A stretch of DNA of 64,000 nt from Terebella lapidaria (Eukaryota; Annelida; Polychaeta; Terebellida; Terebellidae): NCBI GenBank assembly GCA_949152475.1, contig OX424555.1:71005499-71069498 (forward strand), given 5' to 3'. Both the position numbers and the translations under genes were made by a program. The notes under the pieces were generated by a model. That model ran no database searches. It was given only the letters and a program-made list of their open reading frames with translations, and had not been told where the DNA came from. Position 1 is the first letter of the stretch. Every line of letters starts with the position of its first letter. This document shows, piece by piece, positions 10,629-22,429 of this stretch.

Positions 10629-13520
10629 CTCACGAAGCCTTGCTCCGAGTAGCTTGTAAGATCAGCAGCAATGAGATCTGTGACGTGCTTACGAAGAGCA
10701 GGATTAACATACTCCTTGGTAACGTCGATCTGCCTCGTCTGGCTATCTTTGACTGGAGTGCAGTCGCAAAGGAGGCACAACACACGCTGCCAGGCACTTG
10801 GATGTTGTTGACGTCCATGATACCAGATGTCGCCAACATTCGACCAACCTCTACCGTAGACCATCGAACGTGAAGCTTACTGTAAACATGCACGTTAGCC
10901 AGGGACTCAAGATAATCTCACACTGGCTTCGTAACAGGTGTCTGGATAAAGATGAGAAAATGGCCAGTGCAGAAAAACGAAGGAGAGGAATTATTGTCAT
11001 CATACTTTCAGCACATGACCCCTTGCGATTTTCCTTGGCATTTTCATGTGGACCCAAGGTGCGACACACAAGGCATTCAGGTCGTTGAATTTTCTATGTC
11101 TCACACAAGGAGGCATTGCCATCCGAAGACAGGTTGATCGACTTGTTTCCCAGGGAGACATTGAAGAGATGTCATGGAAAGAAAGGTTCAAGGTAGAGTG
11201 ACAAATGTCCGCCTTGATTATGGCACTGAACATTCAACAAATAATGTACTTTTCTTGTAATGCATTTAGAATTGTCGACCACCATTGTATATTTATACAG
11301 GAATTTGGCGATGTCGTTGCACATGGACCGCAGGCACCCCAACACTGAGGCACAGAAAGGAGTTGAAAGACGCCATGAAACACAAGACGAACATGTATGC
11401 TATCTATTTACCTATGAGAGCGTAAATGAATCTTTCAATTTCCAGTCTGTTTCTATAATGTAATGGTAAAATGTAACTGAGTGAAGCATTGCATGAAAAA
11501 TAATAATATTCTCCTGTATAAATCACCACATACTTCACATTTAAACAGAGGATACAGTCTCTGGTTTGACAACACGAAAAAAGGGTGTGCACACCAAGCA
11601 TCGAACGAAAGATCAGGGCAACACTCTCCTGCAGATGTCGTGGAACACAGAAAAGAGGGTCTGCAACTAGACGACCAAGACAGGATGAAGGCTGTTGATA
11701 TTCTACTAACAGCATTCTTTCCAACAGTAAGTAACAATTTAACCTGCTCAATTACACCGGCCCTCTGAAATTGAATGGGTCACGTTTGTGAGAATAAACA
11801 ATAACTCCAACCAACACTGTCATGGTTGAAGTTCTCTCATTTCACTGACCTCATATTGTCATATACATTGCTGCTGAGAACATAAATGTAAAATGTCTCA
11901 AATTGGCATTCCACCATTCAGTTCGTAACAGAGGGCTATGCCCTGCTGCTGTACCAGAAGGTGGTGGGGTTAACGGACCTGCAACACACCCCGGAAGAAT
12001 ATCCGAAGGATGGAACTCTACATGAAAAGAGGACATGGCTGCACAGGACCTGTGTGCGGATTGTGGATCGGTTGTTCATGCCTCCTTCAGATGACGACGT
12101 ACACGGAGCCAGGGAGACAATGAGGAAGTCTCTGACCACTGGTCGTTCTACACAGGGCGTGCACCCTTACTGTTCATGTCGTGAAGGTGAGAAGTTTGGT
12201 TTCATAGTTGATATATCCAGGTTGATGTGGATATATGAAGACATTCATAAATATGATGCTTTCCAATCATCAGAAAAGGACACCACCATGGTGCAATGTT
12301 GCAACCCGGAATGTCCCAATGGTTGGTATCATGACGCCTGTTATCCCAACATTCCAAGTCACCTGATTCTGCGGTTCGGATTGTGCGGCCGCGCCTGGAC
12401 TAGTGTACTATGTGTGCGGCAGATGAGGCGTCGACCCCCTTATCAGATGCAGGATGGGTTCACAATGCATCCAGAATGAATACTACCATCCACATTGTGT
12501 TGGTATCTCCCCAGAAGCTGACAATGATGGGCATGAGGAAAAAGCACCATGTAATATGATAGCATAGCACTTTCAATAAAAACCTTTTATTCATGTGCAA
12601 CAGATGAGTGGTGCTGTGCCGAGGAGTGTGAGATGCAGGAGAGCGAGGACGATCATGTTCTGAACTACTCCAAGGCACTCCTGTGGCGAGGTCTCTTGCA
12701 CCTGGCCCAAAGAGAGGTGGTCCGGAAAGGCAATGGTCCGGAGATTATTCGTTTCTGGCAGATGTACATACCTCAGCTGTGGTCCGGCGATCATTATAAA
12801 TATGTCATTGCAGACCACCAGCTACTAGCCAGTAAGAATTTACACTGATTTGCTATTTCAGTGGTTCACTTAAAAAATCCGGTTATCAACCCTGCGATTC
12901 GTGTACATTATTATTCACATCATATTCGACTATTACGATTTCAGTTATTTCCAGAATTTTGTTTTCATTATTATCCAGATGTCGCAGGGTTCCAGCCAGA
13001 ACGCATCCGTCATGATCTCACCTGGGAATGGGTGTCAACGTCACGGGCAAGCCAGGCGGCAACATTGGTCTAGATGAACTCAATGAACTTCTCATCAACT
13101 AATTTAAGGGTAAATTCTCAGCATTGTGACCTTAAGGTCGTGTTTCATGATTTATTTTGGGAGTATTCCAAAGTGTTTGGAATAACTTTCTAATTGCTTT
13201 TATGTATACAAAAATACTAACCCACAAGGAGTCAATACACGCCTGCGACCCTGGCCAGATGCAGTAAGATGGATGGAACATTCGACCGGGAGGTGGAGCG
13301 ACTTTTTCTTACCAGCATGGGGCAGCAGATTCCTCTACCCTGTCACTCTCGGCCGAGTCGCTATGGGGCCGACTTGAAGCGATTTGTCAAGGAATACTTC
13401 GATGATGCGTCGTGGGATTACTGCCCTCCACGACAGCACAGAAGCTCTCCCGGTTTTGAAGACCCCCGTCGACATGTTCGCAACCCAACTAAGCTTAAAA
13501 AACCACCTGGCCTCTCTTAG
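10184..13520 (+). pseudogene. Academ-like transposon protein: DUF6589-like with two tandem PHD fingers
   Basis: Spliced gene; likely exons are 10184-10872, about 10930-11192, 11301-11394, 11549-11726, 11922-12550, 12604-12831, 12979-13109 and 13229-13520 (the first three boundaries are uncertain). From 11922: a segment FVTEGYALLLYQ, PHD1 (YCSC, MVQCCNPEC, WYHDAC, FCGSDC), PHD2 (YVCGR, RCRMGSQC, YYHPHC, WCCAEEC), then DHVLNYSKALLWRGLLHLA and VTGKPGGNIGLDELNELL. The last two resemble the conserved core of DUF6589-type transposon-derived proteins. Decay: the frame changes between PHD1 and its last Cys pair near 12366, a TGA sits where PHD2 needs a Cys, and the frame changes again near 13028 before a TAA. 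It converges on the RecQ gene. Assignment to Academ rests on the helicase partner and general recall of the family. Confidence 0.65.
12140..12635 (+). other. Tandem PHD zinc-finger region (two fingers, across an intron)
   Basis: PHD1 spans about 12169-12396 with Cys/His ligands in CSC, CCNPEC, HDAC and CGSDC. PHD2 spans about 12412-12635 with VCGR plus a lost Cys, CRMGSQC, HPHC and WCCAEEC. The intron 12551-12603 splits PHD2, and joining T with AT gives Tyr in an open frame (PYEWCC). PHD fingers commonly read histone H3 tails, so a chromatin-targeting role in transposition is an inference. Confidence 0.65.
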
Positions 13521-13742
13521 CAACTAGATGGACTTTTATTTTGGTGTCGTCGTGCAGATCGTGTTAGCAAGTCATAGTTGTCTGTTTGTTTGGTTCAGCT
13601 GTTTGGTCCAGCTGGTCCATAGGCGTTTCATTGTGTTTTCTGGTCAATGTGCAACGTATGATCACCTCGTTATTGTTGGGAAAATTTACGTCAATGAATA
13701 TAAATTATGTCATTTTTTGGGGGGCTTACATTTGTATCATGT
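13521..13742. other. Spacer between convergent transposon genes
   Basis: AT-rich spacer between the plus-strand gene end and the RecQ stop codon. Frames at 13528-13804 have no recognisable domain. It presumably holds both 3' UTRs. Confidence 0.5.
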
Positions 13743-13747
13743 TTATT
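13742..13747 (-). terminator. Poly(A) signal overlapping the RecQ stop codon
   Basis: On the minus strand the reading CAA-TAA-ACA ends the RecQ frame and at the same time forms AATAAA (13747 to 13742). A compact 3' end like this fits the tail-to-tail arrangement. Confidence 0.45.
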
Positions 13748-16700
13748 GGCATAAACTGCAATACGTATGACCTTTACAACAGACAGAAATGTCTTCGTCA
13801 GTGAATTTAGCAATACTTTTTAGCAGTAACAATCGAATACACTGTGTGCTAGCAATGGTAACAATGTCTACCATGCCTTGTGACACACGGTCTGATCGGA
13901 GGCTGTTAGGTGGGCAATACAAAACTACCCATCCAGGCCGACCGTCTCCCGCATACCGGCCTGTTTCTTGTACGTACTCCAGTGGAGAATTGGGTGGGCC
14001 CCAGTGGATGACGCACTCGATGTCAGGAACTTGCATCCCCATGCCAAAGGCAACTGTGGATATGAGACATCTGATGGTGCTCTCTGTCGATGCAAACTCC
14101 CTGGGGACCTCCACTTGTGACTTATTATCCACGTGTGCATGAAACATACGGACATGCTTCTCATCCTGTCCGAGGTCCCCGAAGGCCATAACTATCTCCC
14201 CGAACAGGGTCCTAGCCGTGTCGATTCATCTGGCGGTAAAACAACATTATTGGCAACATAGCATTCCTTGTCCAAAAAATGGGATTTACTATTACATTTG
14301 TTATCGGAATTATGATTGCCTCAGAAAATGGTTTCAAATACAATGGATGTGCGCGAATATTATATGTGTCATCCCATCTTCATGAGTATACAAATAGTGG
14401 TTGCTGCAAACTATGATTATCACTATATATGACATACTGCGGTTTTATCAAATCACTGTCATTGTGAAGGATGTGTACAGTCGATTCCTATGCCAAAATG
14501 CTATGCCTGTCCATAATTCCTATGCGTCATCAGTATTGGTACCATTCGTTTTCGACAGAGTGCAATATTGTGAATGTTGTGTATAGTGATCTGGTGCTGA
14601 AAATGTGGATTCAAAAATGTATACCAATTCCACGATGTGTAATAAACATGAGTAGCTACAGTCACACCGGGACCCCGGATCGCCCCGGATTGTCCCGGAC
14701 CTAAATCCGGGGTGGTCCGGGAAGTAATCCGTAGCAGTCCTGGACGGTCCGGGAACGTCCTGGGTGTGTCAGGGTGATCCTGGGCAATCCGGGGAGTGAC
14801 CCCGGCGTTTTTAAACTGTTTAAAATTGCCGTGATGGTCCGTGATGGTCCGTGGTGAAAAGTCAGATCGGGCCGAACCGTGTTGGAACCGTAGTTATACC
14901 GTGACGGTCCGGGAAGTACCGTGTTGGCACCGTAGTGGCTCCGTGGCAATCCGTAGTCATCTGGGAAGTATATTCGGTCCTGAAGAACAATACAGACTGC
15001 CACGGACCAACACGGACCACCCCGGATCTCGTCTGAGGTCAGGCAAACAATGGTCATCAACCCCAAAATACGCTCCTTTTCATAGCAATCGGCTACGATC
15101 GGGACAGTCCGGGGTGGTCCGGGGTTGTCCGTAATTGTGCCGGGGTGATCCGTCTTTGTGCCGGGATGAACCGGGACAAACCGTGTCATGTCCGGGGTGA
15201 AATGGGATGGTCCGTGGTGATCCGTGTAGGCTCCGGGACCAATCGTACTAACACCGGGGTGGTCTGGGAAGCAATCCGTAGTTATACCGTGTTTATCCGG
15301 GGTCATCCTTCTTGGTGCCGTGATTATCCGGGGTGGCCTGCGTTTGATTGCCGTCGGACGACCGTTGACTGAAAAAAAACGTCATTTCATCCCGGATCAC
15401 CCCGGTTTCAGTTCGTGTTGGTCCGGGAAAGTCCGCCATGATCCGTAGTGGATCCGGGGTTGGTGTGACTCTAGCTTCACTCTGACTGACCGGCAAAAAT
15501 GACAGTTTTGGGTGTGTGTCCTCTTTTCTCAACCAAGAGATCCACCAGCCACATCAAGTCCTCTATGGAACTCTGCTGTTGGGTCTCAAAGTCAATATGG
15601 ATATTTGGCCTGCAGTGGGGTTGAATTTCGTTGATATTTTGTAGTGACGCAAATTATGATTGAACACGGCCACCAGACAATACCATATGCGATCGGTTTC
15701 CACATGAAACTATTTCACAACTGACATTGGTGTGTTATATGCACCTGTCAGGCACTACAAAAACATCGTGGAAGTAAACAACGCCAAACGTGTCCCTGAT
15801 GCTGGACGTTATATCGTCTGTGGTTGTGGCCGTCAGACACAGTAGAGGGCACTTGTCCAGGACCGCTCTGATCTCACTCAGCCTTTTGTATTTACTCCTG
15901 AAGGTGTTGCCCCTGAATAATGCAATAATACTTTCTGAACGCGTGTATGTGTAAAATTCCACATTTTGTCATTATACACAGTGTACATTTATCCAAATTA
16001 TTAAATGATGGGAGCATACCAAGTCAAAACGCAGTGAACCTCGTCAATAACAAAGGCTGATATGCTCTTGCGCTGCTTCTCTACAAACTTGTACCATTTG
16101 GCACTCTGGGATCGTGGATATCGCTTCAGGACCAGTCAGGACATCTGCGCAACCCACAATAATTCTAAACACTACATCATAAACACACATATTGTCGCTA
16201 TATATTTCATTGTTTGTACTATTATTATCATCGATGAATGAATAACGACCATTGCAATTTCTTGGAATCTCCTCTCTTATTCATTTCTTTCCGCAGGAGA
16301 ACGAGCAAGAATAGGTCTTTGTTATGGGACCAGTATATATGTAAATTGCACTAATATTATTCACCATGTTCGTCTGTTGGCGTCATTTCGTCTGAGGGCA
16401 TCAATGTCGCGGCTGTCATACCCCGCTTTCCCCACCTCCACACTTGATCCCGCACCAGGCTTTTCAGTGGGCAAACCACAATGGCAGTGTGATTCCCAAC
16501 CGCACAAACCTACATGACAATAACATAAGCAATATCAGAAGATTTGGTGTCAGTCTGACATTTTAGTGTACAATTCATAATTTCTGGAAAACTTTGTTCT
16601 TCACCAGTGTCGTGATTATATCACTTTTGCCGAATCCTGTTGGCATCAAACAATAAGTGTCTCGGCCTTCAACCACGACCCTTATTGCCTCCACCTGTTG

Positions 16701-16766
16701 AGGCCTCAAGTCTTATGGTAATCTCATCTGGCTATCACCCTTCTGTAAAGCTTTCTCGAATTTCAT
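13743..16766 (-). pseudogene. RecQ-type superfamily II DNA helicase of the Academ-like element
   Basis: Six exons with good GT/AG sites: 16766-16605, 16509-16365, 16144-16020, 15912-15745, 15609-15487 and 14229-13743. Motifs in order are Q-motif (LRPQQVEAI), Walker A (MPTGFGKSD), Ia (VVCPLKSLVRDQV), Ib (VLTGPEA), II (VIDEVHC), III (LCLTATTT), then RPNIHIDF, IV (KTVIFAGQ), V (STVAFGMGMQVPDI), VI (YVQETGRYAGDGR) and a C-terminal CCKGHTYCSLC zinc cluster. Joins such as LTW/GN and PDR/PNI restore the expected residues, which supports the exon model. Decay: TAA at 16715-16713, a frame change near 16120 and TGA at the start of the last exon. Motif VI lacks the usual second Arg. A host RecQ is unlikely given the neighbour and the decay. 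Confidence 0.8.
14654..15475. mobile_element. GC-rich TIR element inside a RecQ intron
   Basis: The ends are imperfect inverted repeats: AGCTACAGTCACACC on the left, and on the right GGTGTGACTCTAGCT, whose reverse complement is AGCTAGAGTCACACC. The interior is almost entirely irregular 14-20-bp motifs such as TCCGGGGTGGTCCG and ATCCGTAGT, in both orientations, far more GC-rich than the surroundings. TAGCT borders both ends and may be the target duplication. The long minus-strand frame at 14701-15306 (Pro/Gly/Asp/His-rich) is a by-product of the repeat. It lies in the intron 15486-14230, about a dozen bases from the splice donor. Confidence 0.75.
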
Positions 16767-17130
16767 GGCTAAAATTGTAGTTCTGATTATTTATTTCATT
16801 CTTTATTTCATTTCATTCTGATTCATTATTTCTATCGGACTATGCACTGAAACCAATTCCAAGACATCGTCTAGTAAAACCGATGATATTGAAGAATATT
16901 TATACATGTACCATATTTCAGTGGAGAATGTTTTGATCTGAATGTACTACCACCAAAAGAGCTGTATTGCCACCAAAAGAGCTAGAACAAATGTCTAAAA
17001 AAAAAAAACTGCCATAAAAAAACATACCTACTGTACCGTTTGGAATAGTATCAGCACTGAACTCAAAACGATAACAGTAAGAGGTAAATCTAAATATGTA
17101 ATTAAACCAAACTAAAGATAATAAATTAAT
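16767..17130. other. Upstream of RecQ gene, no gene seen
   Basis: AT-rich sequence upstream of the RecQ start, with a poly(A) run near 16999 and the direct repeat CCACCAAAAGAGCT at 16949 and 16970. The outer end of the Academ-like element should lie here or just beyond, but no TIR matching the left side was recognised. Confidence 0.4.
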
Positions 17131-17226
17131 AATTGACCTTACGACGGTGTATGCTTGTAGTTGTTTGTACGAGGGGATTACTATTATTACTATTGTCACA
17201 GAAAGCATGACAGTCGTAAGGTCAAT
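17131..17226. repeat. Imperfect inverted repeat (hairpin)
   Basis: AATTGACCTTACGAC on the left faces GTCGTAAGGTCAATT on the right, with arms of about 26 bp when the imperfect part is included and a loop of about 44 bp. It may be a short MITE or the end of a larger element. Confidence 0.6.
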
Positions 17227-17552
17227 TGGTTCTTTCTGGTCAAGACAGAGGGCCCGCAGTCTGATTCTTAGTAATGCGGTTTTGTGATCATTCTGGTCTG
17301 TGAGACCTCTTTTCCGCCTGTGTCATGTCGATGCTCCCTCCGCCCTGGGGCGTCCCGGTCCTGGTGGCGTCCTGGCCCTCGTCGCGGCGCTGGCCTTCTC
17401 CTTTCTCTGCCTCGCCTCCGTCTGCTCTGAGAACATATCTTCAAATGCATTTCCCGCTCTTATCATGCTTATGTTTCTCCTTCTTTTCAGCTTTATGGCC
17501 CATACAGGAAGACATCTTAGGCTATGTATGGGACCGGGCGTATACTTTTATA

Positions 17553-17745
17553 GGGCCTGTAAGTCACGTGCCGTCATGGTATGGTTCTGGTGACCAACAA
17601 ACATACACCCAGTATACACCTTTTGTTCAATATGAGTAATACTCCATTTAGAGCAATACTCCACTCAAATTACTCAGATAACACAATAGGTGTATGTCTG
17701 CTGGTCACCAGAATCATACCGTGACGGCAGGTGACTTACAGGCCC
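17553..17745. mobile_element. MITE-like foldback with TA flanks
   Basis: Arms 17553-17610 and 17688-17745 are 58-bp inverted repeats with few mismatches (GGGCCTGTAAGTCAC outermost). Both ends abut TA, consistent with a TA target duplication. The 77-bp loop contains GAGTAATACTCC and GAGCAATACTCC as direct repeats. At 193 bp it is too small to code. Confidence 0.75.
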
Positions 17746-17929
17746 TAATATTGTTCAGATCATTGCATGTTAAATAAATTTCAATTCAATTCGATTCTGT
17801 TTCAATGTGTTGACGTGTGGTATGTGGTGACTTTGGTCCACCTGACTATCCTGGATTTCTAAAAATTATTTGTCGGAAATTATTGAATATAGTTAAGTCT
17901 TAGTATGCATGTTATCCTTTATGCATGGT

Positions 17930-20400
17930 GGGTGCCACATGTGGACCAGGAAATAATCACTTGTTCAGGAACACCTGATTTCACATCCTTTTGATTGTAT
18001 ATAGGGGGTTCATGAGTTTCCAAACATAATCATTGTTTTCTATATTTTGCTTGGAACTGGATATTGGGAGAGGATGATGGGCTCGTATTTGTTCGCTCTG
18101 AATGCTTCGTACTTTATTGATTACTTTATTGGTGGTTATTGATTACTTTGTATTTTATTGACTACTTTATCGGTGTTGATTTGTTGGGAGCATAATGTTT
18201 TTGTTCTATTGATCAGAACACTCGACCATACCAGTCGCTTATACTTAACAACATCAGATATAATTGAATACCACATTTATCTTGTCACTATAAGATTGTG
18301 GGTTGACACACCGTGTGACTTAGGAACTGTATATTGACTTTATTGTACATGAACAACCTGCAGTCCATAACCTTGATCTACCTAATAAACGAAATACATC
18401 AAAAACAAAATGGAAGATCTCTCGAGTATTACTCAACTCAGTAAGTCATCATGAGTACCCAAAGAGGCTTCAGAATGACTGGACACAAACTGCTTAAATG
18501 TTCAACATTTTACAGTTTATAAACACCAACATTTGACTGATCATTGGGACTCTCTTTCAGTGAAATGCTAATGTGGTTGTGACACATATCTTCCATGTGT
18601 GTTCTCACAAAGTGCAAAATGGATCGATGGACGAATAACCGACCCTAATGAAGGTTTCCTCCCTAGACGTTCTACTCAGCTGAATGTATGTATTGCGTGC
18701 GTTTTCTTTTCACAATACGAATATTAACCGATTGAATTATGTATTGATTTTAAGATTATAGTCAATTTTCACATATTTGCCCATCATATAGCATTTTTAA
18801 ACACTGCAGTTCACATTCCAAAATCCTGTGTCAACAGCATGTATCCCTTTTCATCTTTGTTATCTCCAAATTCGTCACAATCTATTGCTGGTACTGTGAT
18901 AACCTACTCGGTAGAGCGGGCAGTTGATTCAATATGGCCCATTGCGACTACAAATGTGTACGGCCAGAAGTTTAAACGGATATTGCAAAATCCTAATTTT
19001 ATTACCCGACTCTGGTGCTGACCCGCGAGGTAGCAATACCTAGAGCAAGACAGAAATCGAATCACGTTTGGTCCAGCACATCGTCCAACGGAGATACCGA
19101 GCATGTGAACTATTCGAGCTCGGTGTCCAAAATAAGAACAATGGGTTATTTTCAAAGAAATAAATATACCTCTCGAAAATCTCGACATACCATGCTGAGG
19201 TTCATTTAATTTCTCTTTGAAGTTGACGTGAGCATCACTACCTGCATATGTGCAAATTGGTCCTGTGAGGCAATACTCTCAGTATATATTTGTATGATAA
19301 TCATATAGGGACTCACATTTGTCGGTGATCTAAGTTAATTTTGAGAGCTGCAAATCGAGAGAGGAAATCTTGGAGAATTAGTTTATTTATTTTTCTGTGA
19401 ACATGCAGGAAGGCATTATATAAAGTGTAGGTATTGTTTTATGATGACGAAGTGTTGTTCAGCAAAATGGTCCTTGACCCCGTGTAGGCTCCGCTATGTA
19501 GAGGTTCATTGCAATCCAATACATATCGGATTCATATCTCAAAATCGATTATGTCATCAGCCAACCAGAACTATACACGGAGGCTCCTACTTTTGTCAGC
19601 ATCCTTCACCGACTTTTACTGAGAAGACTATACCTTTCATGACGCCTCCAGGTTTTCATTAGAGAATCGAAAAAACACAACATTTACTTTGGTCTGAATA
19701 TTAAGCAAGCACTGAAGTTTTTTTTTTCAAAAATAGTTCAAAGTTACCCTGCCTTGGTACTACTCGCACCAGGATACCAGCACATAACTTTTTGAAGTTC
19801 AGCGGAAGTAAATTAGGGGCTTCCAAAGCCAGCAGAGGAATACTTAAATATTGATGCTTCAATTACGTCATCACTCCGTCATCATTCCACTCGGTACACG
19901 TAAACGAGAGGTGGAGATGACACTGCTCGATGACTTCTCTGACCATTATTAATTGATATGTGCTGTGCCTTTCAACTTGTAGCTTGGGGCTCGTTGAACT
20001 ATGGCATTAATTTGTATATAATGAACGCACTTTTTACACATATATCATCGAAGTGAACGATGCTCAACAACAATTTAGTATCAGTTACACATTAATCACT
20101 GCTCAGAACTCAAATCAAATAAAATGACCTTTCTAGCTAAATCTTTAAACAGTTTAGTCAATCTGTCTTAATGCGTCTTTCTTCTGTCAAAGATACCTTT
20201 TTCATTTGGGGGATAATAACAATATAGTCCGACAGTAGGATGGACACTAACAAAAACATTGGGGAGAAACTTGACAAACACACAACACCTAATGACTGGA
20301 TCTGTCCTAGAAGATAAGGGAAGGTAGGTCTTGTGGATAGCAAAAGGTGACCGATCAATCACCGTTACAATAACACTATTATTCTCTCCTTTCATTTTAA
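17930..20400. repeat. Diverged segmental duplication, copy II
   Basis: Paralogous to copy I (340-3300), with blocks in the same order; see that entry for pairs. The best matched stretches are 18905-19170 and 19750-20000, which include TTGATTCAATA and ACGGAAGTAAATTAG-like runs. No intact gene is present. Confidence 0.65.
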
Positions 20401-21480
20401 ATATACCCACACATATGTCACCATGGCAATCAGCGCCATGATGCACTGTATTATTTAATATACGTCATTTTATTATGTATATCGATACGTGCAATTATGC
20501 AAGAGGTAATTTTTGAAATTGCATATATATTGTTGTAAAACTCTCCATTCGAACAGGTGTGTTTGAGTGGAATTTAGGACAATTCAATGGTGAATAGAGC
20601 GCATGTATACTAAATTCTAGAGTAAACTGGCATCATGCGGAGGTGAATACGCATAAGTCGATGGTATTGGATTATATAGAGTACATACCTTCAAGTGACT
20701 GCCGAAATGTATTCTTTCAAAGCGGATACTCGAAGAATTTCGTCACATGCCATGAATTCCTCGGTTAATATATGTGACCTATGAAATACCACGAACATAC
20801 TGGTGCTTCAATGCCAGAATTGGCTTCTGCACTGTACGTGTTCAGATTCAGAACATAATATATCTCCAAAAGAAAATATCCTGAACGAAACTACTGAGCA
20901 ATAAGACAACCACTGTTACTCACTGCAAACATTGACTGGTATGTAATTCCGTGTCAATGATTGACCAAATGACCAAATCAAAAGTCAAATTAGTGATTTA
21001 TTTTCGAGCTACAATATCCATGAAATGGAAGCTTCAACCTAGCAAAACAGGCCATACAAAATTAATATAAGTGGATATCGATAATTAATCAGCGGCAATG
21101 TAAATTATCAGTTGGGTTCAATTAAGATCCAGTTAATAGAAAAAGGGTACCAGATGGATTAAATGGTATGTTTACAGAGTAGGAGCAGCATAATCTATTT
21201 GCGCCTAATCTTCTCATTCTATTTTGGGGTCAGAAATTTGAGACCCATCTTCAAGCACACCACTACATGTAACAAGCATCACAACAGCAGAACTTGAGGT
21301 TACGTGTGCGGCCACAGGGACAAAGGATAGTAGAACCAGTACTCGAGGCTGAGTGAACACGAAAAAAAATCAAGGATAAGTAGACACGAAACCCATTTCT
21401 TGGTTAAACAACCAAACAAAATATTGTGGGTCTTGTTTCTATGTGATATGAAAATTCTAATTGTGAACCTGAACGTTATG
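20401..21480. other. No gene seen
   Basis: AT-rich non-coding sequence. A short piece at about 21130-21170 (AGATGGATTAAATGGTATGTTT) resembles the inverted-repeat family at 37723-37923. Nothing else was recognised. Confidence 0.4.
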
Positions 21481-21499
21481 ACAACCTGTCGAATATTTT

Positions 21500-21960
21500 G
21501 ATGTCCATGCGTAAATTGATTCTCACCTGCTCTTTTGTTGAGTTGCCCATTATTCTTGCCCAAATGTGTTTTGGTTGAACTTTCCACAAAGGACTATGGT
21601 GTGTGTTTCCCTTGCTCAATATTTGGAAATCAACTTAAAGCCTATTGATTAGTTTGATAACAACAAAGATGTCGGCTTTGATAACAATATGAAACAATGA
21701 ACTCGAATCGTATTGTAACTCGAACTCGTATTGTAATAACTCTCTACTTCCCTCTCACAGAGAACAATTCTCGTAGATGGTCTTACACTACCATAGTACC
21801 TCCAATACTGGTGCCGAGCTTGTCCATGCGAAAATTGATTGTTACTCGCATTTGTTTGTCGACTCGTCCATTATTCTTGCCAAAATGTGTTTTAGTTGCA
21901 CTTTCCACAAATGACCAAGGTGTGTGTTTTCTTTGTTCAATATTTGCTACTTAACTTTGT
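21500..21960. repeat. Local direct repeat (two diverged copies)
   Basis: About 130 bp at 21502-21638 recurs at 21822-21956, sharing CCATTATTCTTGCC, AAATGTGTTTT and CACTTTCCACAAA with scattered differences. The intervening 190 bp is unrelated. Confidence 0.7.
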
Positions 21961-22429
21961 TGTAATCTGAGATTATGACATAAAATATGGATAATGTCAT
22001 CGCTGACTTAATTCGGTAGCAATAAGTCCACGCATGGACAAGCTCCTCACCAGTAGTACCATGGGGTCAAAATTACACTAACAGATATAGTACGGCTAAC
22101 GCCGCACAATGACATTCACTGTTTCATAGCAAACTGTAAGTAAATTCCTCAGCAGTAAGTACATATGTACACATGTATGATATTTCAGGACTTGTAATAT
22201 ATGACAACCCGTCATGCAAATAGTTACCTTGACAATGTACATGATATTAAATTCATGAAGTACATTTACACTTATAACAACTTCAAATTCATTCCAAAAG
22301 TTCGAAGCTGTTGGAGTATATAGCATCGTATAAAAACATTCAAAATACATGTAGAATGTATCCTTTTTTACATTATTTGTTGATGCGTTGTGACAGTATG
22401 CATCACGTACTTCACGTTATTTCAGCACG

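Noticed and set aside
14701-15306. 201-codon minus-strand frame rich in Pro, Gly, His and Asp
   Set aside because: It is the CCGGG-type repeat of the GC-rich TIR element read in one frame; several other frames stay open for the same reason.
13743-16766. RecQ gene as a normal host gene
   Set aside because: It contains an in-frame stop, a frame change and a stop at an exon start, and converges on a decayed transposon gene.
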